64,000 bases of DNA. Source: Oxalobacter paraformigenes (lineage in GTDB: Bacteria; Pseudomonadota; Gammaproteobacteria; Burkholderiales; Burkholderiaceae_D). Shown piece by piece: positions 26,134 through 34,855 of this stretch (positions are counted from its first letter, which is position 1; every line of letters begins with the position of its first letter). The stretch is taken from positions 369,628 to 433,627 of the forward strand of contig NZ_KI392030.1 of assembly GCF_000158475.2 (NCBI RefSeq), written 5' to 3'. The notes beneath the pieces were generated by a model. The model was given only the letters and a program-made list of their open reading frames with translations. It had not been told where the DNA came from and searched no databases. The translations under genes were made by a program, and so were the position numbers.

Positions 26134-27651
26134 TCATCCGGCTTTGGCCGTTTCTTTCATGGAACCGGTTTCATGCAGGCGCTGATGCCATGAAAGAGCC
26201 TTTTCCAGTACGTGAGGCGTTTGGCCACCTCTCAGGTTGGCTTCCCGGACATATTCTTTCAGCATGTCTTTGTATTCACCCTCGACGCAGTTGTTGATGA
26301 TAGTCTGGGCGCGTTCACGGGGAGCCAGGCCTCTCAAATCAGCCAGGCCGACTTCAGTTACCAGAATATCGACGTCGTGTTCTGTATGATCGACATGCGG
26401 CACCATTGGCACGATACTGGAAATCACGCCATTTTTGGCAACGGATTTGGTAACGAAAACAGCAGTATGGGCGTTATGTGTGAAATCGCCCGAACCCCCA
26501 ATTCCGTTCATCATATGGGTTCCCATCACATGGGTCGAATTGACGTGTCCGTAGATATCGGCTTCAAGTGCTGTATTGATAGTTATAATACCCAGCCGCT
26601 GAATGACTTCCGGGTGATTTGAAATTCGCTGTGGGCGAATCACCACATGGTCTTTGTACCGCCCGAAATTGCCAAACACTTCCCGGCTTTTCTGATCGGA
26701 AAGAGTGATAGCGGTAGCTGAAGCGAAATCCATCATACCGGCATCAATCAGTTCGAAAGTCGAATCCTGCAATACTTCGGAATACATTGTCAAATGGCTG
26801 AACGGTCCCGTCTGAAGACCGGACATAACCGCATTGGCAATCGTGCCGATACCGGATTGCAGCGGGCGCAGACTCTCTGTCAGACGTCCGTGACGGATTT
26901 CATTTTTGAAAAAATCAATAAGGTGTCCGGCGATCTGGGCCGTCTCAGCGTCCGGAGGAAGATTCTGGGATGGTGTGTCCATTTCGTCAGTGATAACGAT
27001 GGCAACGATTTTTTCGGGGGGAACAGGGATGCCGATGCTGCCTATGCGGTCTCTGGGTGACATGACGCCGATTGGACTGGCGTTCGGAAAATGGCTGGCA
27101 CAGTATATGTCGTGGGCGCCTTCCATTTCCAGCGAATAAGCCAGGTTGACCTCAATGATAACCTTGTTCGCCTGTGCCGCAAAAATTTCATTGTTGCCAA
27201 CCGATGCCGTTGGAATGACTTCCCCGGACTCGGTAATGGAGACAGCTTCAATAATGGCGACATCGACTGGTTTAACCTGTTGACGGCGCAACTGCTCACC
27301 CGTTTCTGACAGATGATTGTCGACATACATGATTTCGCCGCGGTTAATGGCGTTACGTAATGTACGGTCTGTCTGAAATGGCGACCGTCGTGCCAGAACA
27401 CCGGCATTGGTCAGCGCGCTATCGACATCGTTACCAAGAGAAGCACCGGTTAGCAGCGAGATTTTCAACGGTCGGGTGGCCGCTTTTTTAGCTATGGCGT
27501 GTGGCACGCTCTTAACGCATCCTGCCAGTGTAAAACCGCTCATACCTACGGTCATGCCGTCTTTGACATGTTCGGCTGCCGCTTCGGCACTAGTCACCTT
27601 TTCTCTTAATTTAGGCAGACGAATACGTTTTTGTAAAACATCTATATTCAT
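26134..27651 (-). CDS. Succinyl-CoA:acetate / acetyl-CoA hydrolase-transferase family
   Basis: A 505-residue class I CoA-transferase of the AarC/Cat1/Ach1 group. The probable catalytic Glu is residue 292 in MYSEVLQDS, matching Glu294 of AarC; the conserved NTALEADIYGHVNSTHVMGT and GIGGSGDFTHNA segments form the CoA site. Such enzymes exchange CoA between succinyl-CoA and acetate, or another short acid, without spending ATP. In an oxalate degrader other acyl donors such as formyl-CoA or oxalyl-CoA can be imagined, but those reactions belong to a different family (class III), so succinate/acetate is the better guess. Monocistronic, with an unusual palindrome-rich upstream region. Confidence 0.88.
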   Translation of the reverse strand: MNIDVLQKRIRLPKLREKVTSAEAAAEHVKDGMTVGMSGFTLAGCVKSVPHAIAKKAATRPLKISLLTGASLGNDVDSALTNAGVLARRSPFQTDRTLRNAINRGEIMYVDNHLSETGEQLRRQQVKPVDVAIIEAVSITESGEVIPTASVGNNEIFAAQANKVIIEVNLAYSLEMEGAHDIYCASHFPNASPIGVMSPRDRIGSIGIPVPPEKIVAIVITDEMDTPSQNLPPDAETAQIAGHLIDFFKNEIRHGRLTESLRPLQSGIGTIANAVMSGLQTGPFSHLTMYSEVLQDSTFELIDAGMMDFASATAITLSDQKSREVFGNFGRYKDHVVIRPQRISNHPEVIQRLGIITINTALEADIYGHVNSTHVMGTHMMNGIGGSGDFTHNAHTAVFVTKSVAKNGVISSIVPMVPHVDHTEHDVDILVTEVGLADLRGLAPRERAQTIINNCVEGEYKDMLKEYVREANLRGGQTPHVLEKALSWHQRLHETGSMKETAKAG

Positions 27652-27798
27652 GACACCCCGTTCAGATAAAAAATTTACCCTGTATAACCCGATTATTCAG
27701 GACGAAGTTTATTTAAAAGCAGGCACCGGATAAGGTTGCCGCCCTCGGTCATTTACGATTCAGCAGTAATGATAATCCAGGTAATACGAGTATCTGAA

Positions 27799-27841
27799 CT
27801 TCTGGCATACCCGATCGCCAGGCGATACAAAATTCCAGAAG
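27799..27841. repeat. Concentric interrupted palindrome, possible operator
   Basis: An outer CTTCTGG/CCAGAAG pair and an inner ATCGCC-A-GGCGAT pair share the same centre at 27820. Two nested dyads with a common centre are unlikely by chance and suggest a dimeric-regulator site or structured leader. Function is unknown. Confidence 0.4.
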
Positions 27842-27884
27842 CTGAAATCGCCGAAGTATATCACCGGATTGTCAAAACGCATAC

Positions 27885-27933
27885 CATTACGGTAAAAAAA
27901 TCATTTGCTGTCAACGATTTTTTTACCGTAATG
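27885..27933. repeat. Perfect 18-bp inverted repeat with 13-base spacer
   Basis: CATTACGGTAAAAAAATC at 27885-27902 is exactly mirrored by GATTTTTTTACCGTAATG at 27916-27933. It lies 234 bases upstream of the CoA-transferase start. It is AT-rich in the inner half and has no T tract after it, so it is not a typical terminator. Confidence 0.8.
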
Positions 27934-28072
27934 AGCGATAAAAACGGCATTGTTAGTTTCTAAAGTGGCTTTTTAAAATCAATAATTATCGGAAATAGAA
28001 AGAATTACTGTTTTAAGTTATTGAGTCGACCTTACACAGTTCAGAAACGCGTATTGTCGTAGTACCGGAAAA

Positions 28073-28148
28073 TGGTGCCGGCTGCAGGACTTGAACCCGC
28101 CACCCCATGATTACAAATCATGTGCTCTACCGGATGAGCTAAGCCGGC
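28073..28148 (-). tRNA. tRNA-Thr (anticodon UGU)
   Basis: A full cloverleaf reads on the complement: acceptor GCCGGCT/AGCCGGC, D arm with AGCTCATCCGGTAGAGC, anticodon stem CATGA/TCATG with loop TTTGTAA (anticodon TGT), T arm GCGGGTTCAAGTCCTGC, and an encoded 3' CCA. It reads ACA (and by wobble ACG) threonine codons. It lies alone between the CoA-transferase and sspB. Confidence 0.97.
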
Positions 28149-28171
28149 ACTGGAAAAGCAAGTATTTTAGC

Positions 28172-28555
28172 TTATTTTATTCGGGTTAAGGTAGGTTTTT
28201 TTACTGGTTCTTCTTTGGAAGTCGCTTCTGTTCCGGATTCAGGTTCTGTCGGTTCGAAGCCCATACCCTGACCGTTTTCACTTGCATAAATGGCAGCGAC
28301 GTTTTCTACAGGAATATAGATGTCCTGGGGAATACCTCCAAATCTGGCCTTGAACTGTATAGCCGTGTTATCCATCGTCAAGGCACTTGTCGCTTCGTAG
28401 CTGATGTCCAGTACAATTTGTCCGTCGCGAACGAACTGCAAGGGTACTTTTGCCGAGACACCCACCTTGACTGCGATATAAGGTGTATAGCCGCTATCGG
28501 TGCACCATTCATGAATGGCTCTCAACAGGTAAGGTTTCGTTGAAATTTCTGCCAT
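28172..28555 (-). CDS. sspB: SspB, ClpXP specificity-enhancing factor
   Basis: A 127-residue adaptor with the SspB fold region KPYLLRAIHEWCTDSGYTPYIAV and the substrate-groove segment VVLDISYEATSALT-like (IVLDISYEATSALTMDN). The C-terminal tail is flexible and ends PVKKPTLTRIK, matching the short hydrophobic/basic tail that docks on ClpX. SspB delivers ssrA-tagged proteins to ClpXP. The ATG at 28555 is favoured over the TTG six bases upstream. It follows sspA by 22 bases, so they are co-transcribed. Confidence 0.93.
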   Translation of the reverse strand: MAEISTKPYLLRAIHEWCTDSGYTPYIAVKVGVSAKVPLQFVRDGQIVLDISYEATSALTMDNTAIQFKARFGGIPQDIYIPVENVAAIYASENGQGMGFEPTEPESGTEATSKEEPVKKPTLTRIK

Positions 28556-28577
28556 AATCAATCCCGTTAATATCCGG

Positions 28578-29189
28578 TTAACGACGCATGACTTTTTCAG
28601 GCGGAGTCAGTGCTTCGATATAGGCTGGACGGGAAAAAACCCGTTCCGCATATTTCATCAGCGGGGCTGCCGTTTTGGAAAGTTCAATGCCGTAATAATC
28701 CAGACGCCAAAGCAAAGGAGCCAGAGCGACATCCAGCATGGAAAATTCATCTCCCAAAACATATTTGCTCTTCTGGAAAAGCGGAGACAGGGCGGTCAGA
28801 TATTCACGGATTTGAGTACGGGCCTTTTCATGATTGACAACGGCATTTTCAGATTTGTCGTTTTCAAGCGTATTGACGTGAATGAAAAGTTCTTTTTCGC
28901 AATTGAACAACATTAGACGGGCTCTGGCACGCATCAGGGGATCTGCCGGCATCAGCTGGGGATGAGGAAAACGTTCATCGATGTATTCGTTGATGATGTT
29001 GGATTCGTAGAGAATGAGTTCCCGCTCTACCAGAATGGGAACCTGTCCATACGGATTCATTGCAGATATTTCTTCCGGCTTGTTGAAGAGGTCGATATCT
29101 CTGATTTCGAAGTCCATGCCTTTTTCAAAAAGCACAAAACGGCAGCGCTGTGAGAAAGGACAAGTCGTTCCTGAATAGAGAACCATCAT
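28578..29189 (-). CDS. sspA: SspA, stringent starvation protein A
   Basis: A 203-residue GST-fold protein: a thioredoxin-like N-terminus (MMVLYSGTTCPFSQRCRFVL) with VPILVERELILYESNII, and a helical C-terminal domain (EFSMLDVALAPLLWRLDYYGI). SspA binds RNA polymerase and alters promoter use in starvation and stationary phase. The ATG at 29189 is chosen since homology starts there and AAGGAACA lies upstream; the open frame extending to 29345 is non-coding leader. A good sigma-70 promoter lies about 170-195 bases upstream. In many Burkholderiales petABC precedes this gene; here nif3 does. Confidence 0.93.
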   Translation of the reverse strand: MMVLYSGTTCPFSQRCRFVLFEKGMDFEIRDIDLFNKPEEISAMNPYGQVPILVERELILYESNIINEYIDERFPHPQLMPADPLMRARARLMLFNCEKELFIHVNTLENDKSENAVVNHEKARTQIREYLTALSPLFQKSKYVLGDEFSMLDVALAPLLWRLDYYGIELSKTAAPLMKYAERVFSRPAYIEALTPPEKVMRR

Positions 29190-29355
29190 GATATTGTTCC
29201 TTTTGCAGAAGAGAATAATCAAATTATGAATGCGGTGGATTGCATTGTCTGCCGGCGTATCAAAAAAGAAGAGAGCCGGTTCCTGGAAAATAAAGCAAAA
29301 ACAACCCTGTAACCGGAAAAATTGACCAGGTTGGCAACAATACATGTAGCTGCGT

Positions 29356-29384
29356 ATTATAAAGTAGTGTAATTCGCTTTTAAA
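29356..29384 (-). promoter_or_regulatory. Sigma-70-type promoter for sspA-sspB
   Basis: On the complement, TTTAAA (29379-29384) and a perfect TATAAT (29356-29361) are separated by 17 bases. It lies in the 239-base gap between nif3 and sspA and points at sspA. Confidence 0.6.
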
Positions 29385-29428
29385 GAGGGTGCCGGTTTTC
29401 TGAGAATCAGCCTTGTGTGCCAGGGGTA

Positions 29429-30208
29429 TCAGACCGGATTGTCGATTTCGACATAGGTATGAGCGATGCCGAACTGTTCTTCAAGTAAATTGCCGAGTGC
29501 CTGTATGCCGAATCGTTCCGTAGCATGATGACCGCATGCCAGATAAGCTATATCGTATTCGAGGGCTTCATGTACGGTCCTTTCCGAAATTTCGCCGGAT
29601 AGATAGGCTGTTGCGCCGGCCTGTGCGGCAGCGGGCAACAGATCCTGCGCTGCACCGCTGCACCAGCCGATGTTTCCCAGTTTTTTTGCAGGATTGCCGA
29701 TAACCAGAGGTTTGCGGCCCAGTTTTGTTTCAATTAGTTTGGCAAGGTTGGCGACAGTCACTATTTCAGGATCGGCCGCTTTTCCCAGCCATCCCAGCTC
29801 GTTTTCGCCGAATCGGCCCGTTGTGCCAAAGTTAAGGAGTTTTGCCAGCTGGACGTTATTACCCAGTTCGGGATGACAGTCGAGCGGAAGATGATAAGCC
29901 AGAAGGTTTATGTCATGAGTCAAAAGCTTTTTGATCCGTTTTTGTTTGGGACCGGTAATGCATTCATTTTCGTTGCGCCAGAAATAGCCATGATGAACCA
30001 GAAGGGTATCGGCATTTAATTCAATTGCCGCCTCAATCAGGGCAAGACTGGCGGTTACGCCACTGACAACGGATGAAATTCGGGATTTGCCTTCCACTTG
30101 CAGTCCATTTGGACAATAATCACGAATAAGGGAAATTTTTAATACGTCTGCCAGAAATTTAATGACTTCGTTTCTGTCTACTGTTTTTTGACCCATTTTA
30201 TTGTTCAT
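29429..30208 (-). CDS. Nif3-like dinuclear metal-centre protein
   Basis: A 259-residue protein of the NIF3/YbgI (DUF34) family. Metal-ligand motifs are visible: LLVHHGYFW, LLAYHLPLDCHPELGNN and ACGHHATERFG. Family members form toroidal hexamers with two metals per subunit; the biochemical role is unsettled, with GTP cyclohydrolase-like and DNA/tRNA-related activities proposed. Start choice is uncertain: ATG codons at 30208 (MNNKMGQK) and 30196 (MGQK) are both possible and neither has a ribosome site. The start nearly touches the divergent protease start at 30212. Confidence 0.88.
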   Translation of the reverse strand: MNNKMGQKTVDRNEVIKFLADVLKISLIRDYCPNGLQVEGKSRISSVVSGVTASLALIEAAIELNADTLLVHHGYFWRNENECITGPKQKRIKKLLTHDINLLAYHLPLDCHPELGNNVQLAKLLNFGTTGRFGENELGWLGKAADPEIVTVANLAKLIETKLGRKPLVIGNPAKKLGNIGWCSGAAQDLLPAAAQAGATAYLSGEISERTVHEALEYDIAYLACGHHATERFGIQALGNLLEEQFGIAHTYVEIDNPV

Positions 30209-30211
30209 ATC

Positions 30212-31372
30212 ATGCGACGTCTTTGGCTGTTGTTTGCTCAAACTATAACAGTTTGTCTGGCGATCTGGTTCATTGTGATAACTTTGAAGCCTGAGTGGCT
30301 GGAGCTGAACAGAAAACCGTTTACTCCGGATTCATCGGTTCGAGGGAGTGTGTCCGATATCGTTCCGGCACAGGCATCCTATCGGGACGCCGTTTCACGT
30401 GCCATGCCGGCTGTAGTGAATATTTATACAAGCAAGGAGGTCAGGCAGCCGCAGAGTCCGCTACTGGACGATCCGTTTCTGAAACGCTTTTTTGGCGAAC
30501 GGTTCAACGATACCGAAAAACAGATGAGTCTGGGATCGGGGGTGGTAGCGACGCATGACGGGTATGTATTAACGAACAACCATGTCGTGGAAACAGCCGA
30601 CCAGATCGAAGTGGCTTTTGAAGACGGCAGAAAAGCGGCCGCCAGGCTGGTGGGAACCGATCCGGAAACGGATCTGGCTGTTATTAAAATCGATTTGCCG
30701 GATTTGCCGGCAGTTACATTCGGGAATGTCGATGATGCGAAGGTCGGCGATGTTGTTTTGGCGATAGGCAATCCTTTCGGGGTGGGACAGACCGTTACCA
30801 TGGGAATTATTTCTGCGCTTGGACGAAGCCAGCTCGGAATCAACATCTACGAGAATTTTATCCAGACCGATGCGGCAATCAATCCCGGTAATTCGGGAGG
30901 CGCGCTGATTGACACCAGCGGCAACCTTCTGGGCATCAATTCGGCCATTTATTCGCGAAGTGGAGGATCATTGGGCATCGGTTTTGCCATTCCGGTTTCG
31001 ACTGTCAAAACCGTGATGGATTCCATCATTACAAAAGGACAGGTCGTCAGGGGATGGATCGGTGTCGAACCGCGAGATATCACGCCTGAACTGGCAGATA
31101 ACCTCTCGCTCAGCAAGAAAGAAGGCGTGATTATTGCCGCGGTTCTTAAAAACGGTCCGGCAGACAAGGCAGGTATTCGCCCGGGGGATATTTTGGTGTC
31201 CGTTGACGAGAAACCGATCTCCAATATGGCGGAGATGTTCAATCTGATTGCACAGTTGCAGCCGGAAAGCAAGGCGCGCGTTACGGTTTTACGCGATGCC
31301 AAAGAGATTCCGCTGGAAATTGTCGTCGGCAAGCGGCCATCAAAGAAACGGCTGGATGGACAGAGCCAGTAA
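30212..31372 (+). CDS. Membrane-anchored HtrA (DegS/AlgW-like) serine protease with one PDZ
   Basis: A 386-residue trypsin-like periplasmic protease. An N-terminal hydrophobic segment (LWLLFAQTITVCLAIWFIVI) acts as uncleaved anchor or signal. The catalytic triad is visible: His in LTNNHVVETAD, Asp in DPETDLAVIKID, Ser in INPGNSGGALID. A single PDZ domain follows (VIIAAVLKNGPADKAGIRPGDILVSV). One PDZ plus an anchor points to a DegS/AlgW-type sensor protease that starts the envelope-stress sigma-E cascade, rather than DegP, which has two PDZ domains. The ATG at 30212 is preferred to the TTG at 30188. In related genomes tatABC lies just downstream on the opposite strand; here it is absent. Confidence 0.9.
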   Translation: MRRLWLLFAQTITVCLAIWFIVITLKPEWLELNRKPFTPDSSVRGSVSDIVPAQASYRDAVSRAMPAVVNIYTSKEVRQPQSPLLDDPFLKRFFGERFNDTEKQMSLGSGVVATHDGYVLTNNHVVETADQIEVAFEDGRKAAARLVGTDPETDLAVIKIDLPDLPAVTFGNVDDAKVGDVVLAIGNPFGVGQTVTMGIISALGRSQLGINIYENFIQTDAAINPGNSGGALIDTSGNLLGINSAIYSRSGGSLGIGFAIPVSTVKTVMDSIITKGQVVRGWIGVEPRDITPELADNLSLSKKEGVIIAAVLKNGPADKAGIRPGDILVSVDEKPISNMAEMFNLIAQLQPESKARVTVLRDAKEIPLEIVVGKRPSKKRLDGQSQ

Positions 31373-31377
31373 AAGAG

Positions 31378-31404
31378 AAAAAGGCATTGATAGGATGCCT
31401 TTTT
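31378..31404. terminator. Terminator between the HtrA protease and the HIT gene
   Basis: AAAAAGGCAT and ATGCCTTTTT form a perfect 10-bp stem with a 7-base loop between convergent genes. It closes both the protease gene and the long his/mla transcription unit. Confidence 0.85.
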
Positions 31405-31417
31405 CAATATGTATGGT

Positions 31418-31789
31418 TCAGTTTGGCGTTTTCCAGGGCCGTGGGCCACCCATCAGATGGATATGCAGGTGATAGACGTCCTGTTTGCCATCCGGCCCGG
31501 TGTTGATAACCACTCTGAAACCGCCTTGTGGTGTCCCTGTTTCAGCGCCGGTTACTTCCATTCCCTGTTCACGTGCCAGCCGGGGTACCAGCGCCATCAT
31601 TTCGCCCAAAAGGGAAGCGTCATGATCAGTGCAGTGCGACAGAGTGGGAATATGTTTTTTGGGAATGATTAGCAGATGAACAGGCGCTGCGGGATGAATG
31701 TCCTTGAAGACCATGATTCGCTCGTTTTCAAAAACGAGGGTGGAAGGCAGTTCTTTTTTTACGATTTTGCAGAAAATACAATCATCCAT
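31418..31789 (-). CDS. HIT (histidine triad) nucleotide-binding protein
   Basis: A 123-residue HinT-like hydrolase. CIFCKIVKKELPS at the N-terminus and the triad YHLHIHLMGG near the C-terminus identify it. HinT enzymes cleave purine nucleoside phosphoramidates; the cellular substrate is unclear. The ATG at 31789 has GGAGAG at good spacing. It is the last gene of the his operon, as in other Burkholderiales. Confidence 0.93.
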   Translation of the reverse strand: MDDCIFCKIVKKELPSTLVFENERIMVFKDIHPAAPVHLLIIPKKHIPTLSHCTDHDASLLGEMMALVPRLAREQGMEVTGAETGTPQGGFRVVINTGPDGKQDVYHLHIHLMGGPRPWKTPN

Positions 31790-31822
31790 TGTCGTTTCTC
31801 TCCAGTTTTGGCTATGCAAACA

Positions 31823-32167
31823 TCAACGCGTCTTTTTGCGGGACGCTTTTTCCTCGATTCCGGAAATACCTTCCCGCCGCGCCAGTTCGTTTAGAACGTC
31901 ATCCGGCGTCAAACCGAATTGTGCCAGAAGAATCATGGAGTGAAACCAGAGATCGGCACATTCATAGACGATTTTCGACTTCGGCATGTTGTTGCGTGCA
32001 TCCTTGGCCGCCATGACCGTTTCAGTCGCTTCTTCACCTACCTTTTTCATAATGGCGTCATCGCCTTTGGCAAACAGGCTGCTGACATAGGATTTCTGTG
32101 GATCACCGCCATTTGCGATCTTCCGGGATTCAATGACGGAAGCGACTCGTGTCAGGATATCATTCAT
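31823..32167 (-). CDS. hisE: HisE, phosphoribosyl-ATP pyrophosphatase
   Basis: A 114-residue all-alpha NTP pyrophosphatase with the metal-binding pattern [15 protein letters not shown] and [13 protein letters not shown]. It carries out the second step of histidine synthesis, removing pyrophosphate from PR-ATP. It is a separate protein rather than fused to HisI as in enterobacteria. Its ATG at 32167 overlaps the hisI stop by four bases. The longer upstream frame to 32278 is inside hisI and is ignored. Confidence 0.95.
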   Translation of the reverse strand: MNDILTRVASVIESRKIANGGDPQKSYVSSLFAKGDDAIMKKVGEEATETVMAAKDARNNMPKSKIVYECADLWFHSMILLAQFGLTPDDVLNELARREGISGIEEKASRKKTR

Positions 32168-32562
32168 TTGTAAATTTCCTTGGGATCTTTCAAAACAGGA
32201 TCGACAGCGATCCAGTCCCTGTTTTCTGCAGTAGTTTGAAGTTGCTGATAAAAACAGGCATGCCTTCCAGTATGGCAAGCCATTCCGGTTTGCTCTACCA
32301 GAAACAGCAATGCATCATTGTCGCAATCCAGCCTGATATCGACGATTTTTTGTACATGACCTGATTCTTCGCCCTTGTGCCAAAGCTTTTTTCTTGAGCG
32401 ACTCCAGTACACTGCTTCACCGCAACGAAGCGTTTCCTCAAGTGCCATGCGGTTTATCCAGGCCAGCATCAGGACTTCATGAGTGGAAGCTTCCTGGGTA
32501 ATAACCGGAATGAGTCCCTGTTCATTCCATCGGATAACGTTCAACCAATTCTGGGCTTTCAT
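32164..32562 (-). CDS. hisI: HisI, phosphoribosyl-AMP cyclohydrolase
   Basis: A 132-residue zinc enzyme. [17 protein letters not shown] supplies the magnesium Asp residues and [13 protein letters not shown] the zinc cysteines. It opens the adenine ring of PR-AMP, the third step in the pathway. Start and stop overlap hisF and hisE in ATGA style, indicating coupled translation. Confidence 0.96.
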   Translation of the reverse strand: MKAQNWLNVIRWNEQGLIPVITQEASTHEVLMLAWINRMALEETLRCGEAVYWSRSRKKLWHKGEESGHVQKIVDIRLDCDNDALLFLVEQTGMACHTGRHACFYQQLQTTAENRDWIAVDPVLKDPKEIYK

Positions 32563-33317
32563 AAGCGTACCGGAATGTTGTGATCAAACATGAATTTTTT
32601 GGCTTCCTGTATCGTGTATTCACCATAGTGGAAAATACTGGCGGCCAGAACGGCGTCGGCATGTCCTTTCCGGATGCCATCTGCAAGATGCTGCAAGTTA
32701 CCTACCCCTCCGGAAGCAATAACAGGAATATTGACGGCATCGGATATGGCACGAGTCAGTTCAAGATCAAAACCGCTTTTGGTTCCGTCTTTATCCATGC
32801 TGGTCAGTAAAATCTCTCCGGCGCCGAGCTGTTCCATCTTTTTTGCCCAGGAGACGGCTTCCAGTCCTGTGGGATTACGGCCGCCGTGGGTAAATATTTC
32901 CCATTTACCCGGCGCTACCTGTTTTGCATCAATGGCCACGACGATGCATTGTGAACCGTAACGGGATGAAGCGTCGGCCACCAGCTGCGGGTTGGTGACG
33001 GCAGATGTATTGATGCTGACCTTATCGGCCCCTGCATTCAGCAGCCGTCTGACGTCTTCAACGGTACGAACACCGCCTCCTACTGTCAGGGGAATGAAAA
33101 CCTGCGAAGAAACATCCTCGATAATATGGAGGATAAGATCACGCTGGTCGCTGGAAGCGGTGATATCCAGAAAGGTCAATTCGTCCGCGCCCTGATCGTT
33201 ATAGCGACGGGCGATTTCGACCGGATCGCCTGCGTCTTTCAATTCGACAAAATTGATGCCTTTGACGACCCGGCCTGCCGTTACGTCAAGACATGGAATG
33301 ATTCGTTTGGTCAACAT
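32559..33317 (-). CDS. hisF: HisF, imidazole glycerol phosphate synthase cyclase subunit
   Basis: A 252-residue TIM barrel beginning [20 protein letters not shown], with the first catalytic Asp in CLDV and the second in the VVAIDAKQV strand. The duplicated phosphate sites ([23 protein letters not shown]) are clear. With HisH it makes imidazole glycerol phosphate and AICAR. The start at 33317 matches all HisF proteins; upstream frame to 33374 is not coding. Confidence 0.97.
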   Translation of the reverse strand: MLTKRIIPCLDVTAGRVVKGINFVELKDAGDPVEIARRYNDQGADELTFLDITASSDQRDLILHIIEDVSSQVFIPLTVGGGVRTVEDVRRLLNAGADKVSINTSAVTNPQLVADASSRYGSQCIVVAIDAKQVAPGKWEIFTHGGRNPTGLEAVSWAKKMEQLGAGEILLTSMDKDGTKSGFDLELTRAISDAVNIPVIASGGVGNLQHLADGIRKGHADAVLAASIFHYGEYTIQEAKKFMFDHNIPVRL

Positions 33318-33348
33318 AAGCTGTTTTTCCCATTGGTTTGACAGCGTC

Positions 33349-34116
33349 TTATAGTTCCGACAGTTCGTCGGCACGGATTTGAGCCTCTTCCAGGTTCAAG
33401 GTGCCCTCATAAATGGATCGGCCGCAAATGACGCCTTCAATACCTTCATTTCGCACGGCACAGAGCGCTTCGACGTCTTTCAGGTCGTGGACGCCGCCGG
33501 ATGCAATAATCGGCACTTTTACGGCGCGGGCCAGTTTGACTGTTGCTTCAATGTTGACTCCGCCCATCATGCCGTCGCGACCGATGTCGGTGTAAATGAT
33601 CGATTCAACGCCATAACCTTCATATTTTTTCCCGAGTTCAATGACATCATGACGGGACAGCTTGCTCCAGCCATCTGTCGCCACTTTTCCCGCTTTTGCG
33701 TCGAGGCCGACGATAATCTGGCCAGGAAAGGCACCACAGGCATCCTGAAGAAAACCCGGATTTTTGACGGCTGCCGTTCCGACAATAACGTAGGACAGGC
33801 CGTGATCCAGGTAACGTTCGATGGTGTCGAGATCGCGGATTCCTCCTCCCAGCTGCACTGGAATTTCGTCCAGGTCGTTATCCGCTGCAAAATCCTGTAC
33901 TACCTGGATGATATCTTTAACGGCGGCTTCATTGACCGGTTTTCCGGCAAATGCACCGTTCAAATCGACCAGATGAAGCCGTCGGGCGCCCTGTTCAAGC
34001 CAGTGTAATGCCATTTCGGCAGGGTCTTCTGAAAATACAGTAGCCTGGTCCATATCGCCTTGTCTGAGACGTACACAGGAACCATCTTTCAAATCAATAG
34101 CAGGAATAAGCAACAT
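33349..34116 (-). CDS. hisA: HisA, ProFAR isomerase
   Basis: A 255-residue TIM barrel, [20 protein letters not shown], with catalytic Asp in AIDLKDG and [15 protein letters not shown]. It isomerises ProFAR to PRFAR, feeding HisF/HisH. It lies between hisH (52 bases upstream) and hisF (31 bases downstream). Confidence 0.97.
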   Translation of the reverse strand: MLLIPAIDLKDGSCVRLRQGDMDQATVFSEDPAEMALHWLEQGARRLHLVDLNGAFAGKPVNEAAVKDIIQVVQDFAADNDLDEIPVQLGGGIRDLDTIERYLDHGLSYVIVGTAAVKNPGFLQDACGAFPGQIIVGLDAKAGKVATDGWSKLSRHDVIELGKKYEGYGVESIIYTDIGRDGMMGGVNIEATVKLARAVKVPIIASGGVHDLKDVEALCAVRNEGIEGVICGRSIYEGTLNLEEAQIRADELSEL

Positions 34117-34168
34117 GGTAAAAACGAAATTTGAAAATAGGATTGAACAAGCAGAGAGCGATCAGATA

Positions 34169-34807
34169 TCAGGGATTCCAGTGGATGAAATTTCTGTAAA
34201 GCTGAAGACCGACCGTTGCACTTTTTTCAGGGTGGAACTGGGTTGCAAAAATATTTTCATGAGCAATGGCACTGCAAAAGCGAATGCCGTATTCAGTATT
34301 GCCGACGATGTGTTCGGAATGATCAGGAACAGCATAGAAGCTGTGTACAAAGTAAAAAAAGCTGTTATCGTCGATTCCTTTCCATAAAGGGTGGGAACGG
34401 GACTGGCTGACCTGATTCCATCCCATCTGGGGAACTTTGTAACGTGAACCGTCTTTTTGAAGCCGGTTGTCGAGTTGAAACCGTACGACTTTGCCGGGAA
34501 AGAGGCCAAGACCTTTCGTTTCCCCTTCTTCGCTCCAGTCGAAGAGCATTTGTTCGCCAACGCAAACGCCGAAGACTGGTTTATGGCGGGCCGCTTCAAG
34601 CAACGCCTCTTTCAGACCGGATTCTTCCAGAGAAGCCATACAGTCAGGCATGGCCCCCTGACCGGGCAAAACGATGCGTTCCGCTTTTCCGATATCGGCT
34701 ACATTGCCGGAGACAAGCACGTCCGCTTCCGGTGCAACAGCTCGGAGGGCCTGCGCTACCGAACGCAGATTTCCCATTCCGTAGTCAACAACAACTATTT
34801 TTTTCAT
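34169..34807 (-). CDS. hisH: HisH, glutamine amidotransferase subunit of IGP synthase
   Basis: A 212-residue class I amidotransferase. The nucleophile Cys is in [12 protein letters not shown] and the His-Glu pair in ATQFHPEKS. It produces ammonia for HisF. In several Burkholderiales a MarC-family membrane gene sits between hisB and hisH; only 48 bases separate them here. Confidence 0.96.
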   Translation of the reverse strand: MKKIVVVDYGMGNLRSVAQALRAVAPEADVLVSGNVADIGKAERIVLPGQGAMPDCMASLEESGLKEALLEAARHKPVFGVCVGEQMLFDWSEEGETKGLGLFPGKVVRFQLDNRLQKDGSRYKVPQMGWNQVSQSRSHPLWKGIDDNSFFYFVHSFYAVPDHSEHIVGNTEYGIRFCSAIAHENIFATQFHPEKSATVGLQLYRNFIHWNP

Positions 34808-34855
34808 ATGGATTGTCAGATCAGAATGTGGACAACAGACGACACCGGCATCCGC

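Larger units (their letters stand above)
27652..28072. other. Intergenic region with palindromes, CoA-transferase / tRNA-Thr
   Basis: This 421-base region should hold the CoA-transferase promoter. It has two dyad structures (27799-27841 and 27885-27933). A 75-codon plus-strand frame at 27736-27963 spans them but starts poorly, lacks a ribosome site and resembles nothing known to me, so it is not called as a gene. Confidence 0.4.

Noticed and set aside
27736..27963. 75-codon plus-strand frame before tRNA-Thr
   Set aside because: No ribosome site, no recognisable family, and it runs through two palindromes that look regulatory.
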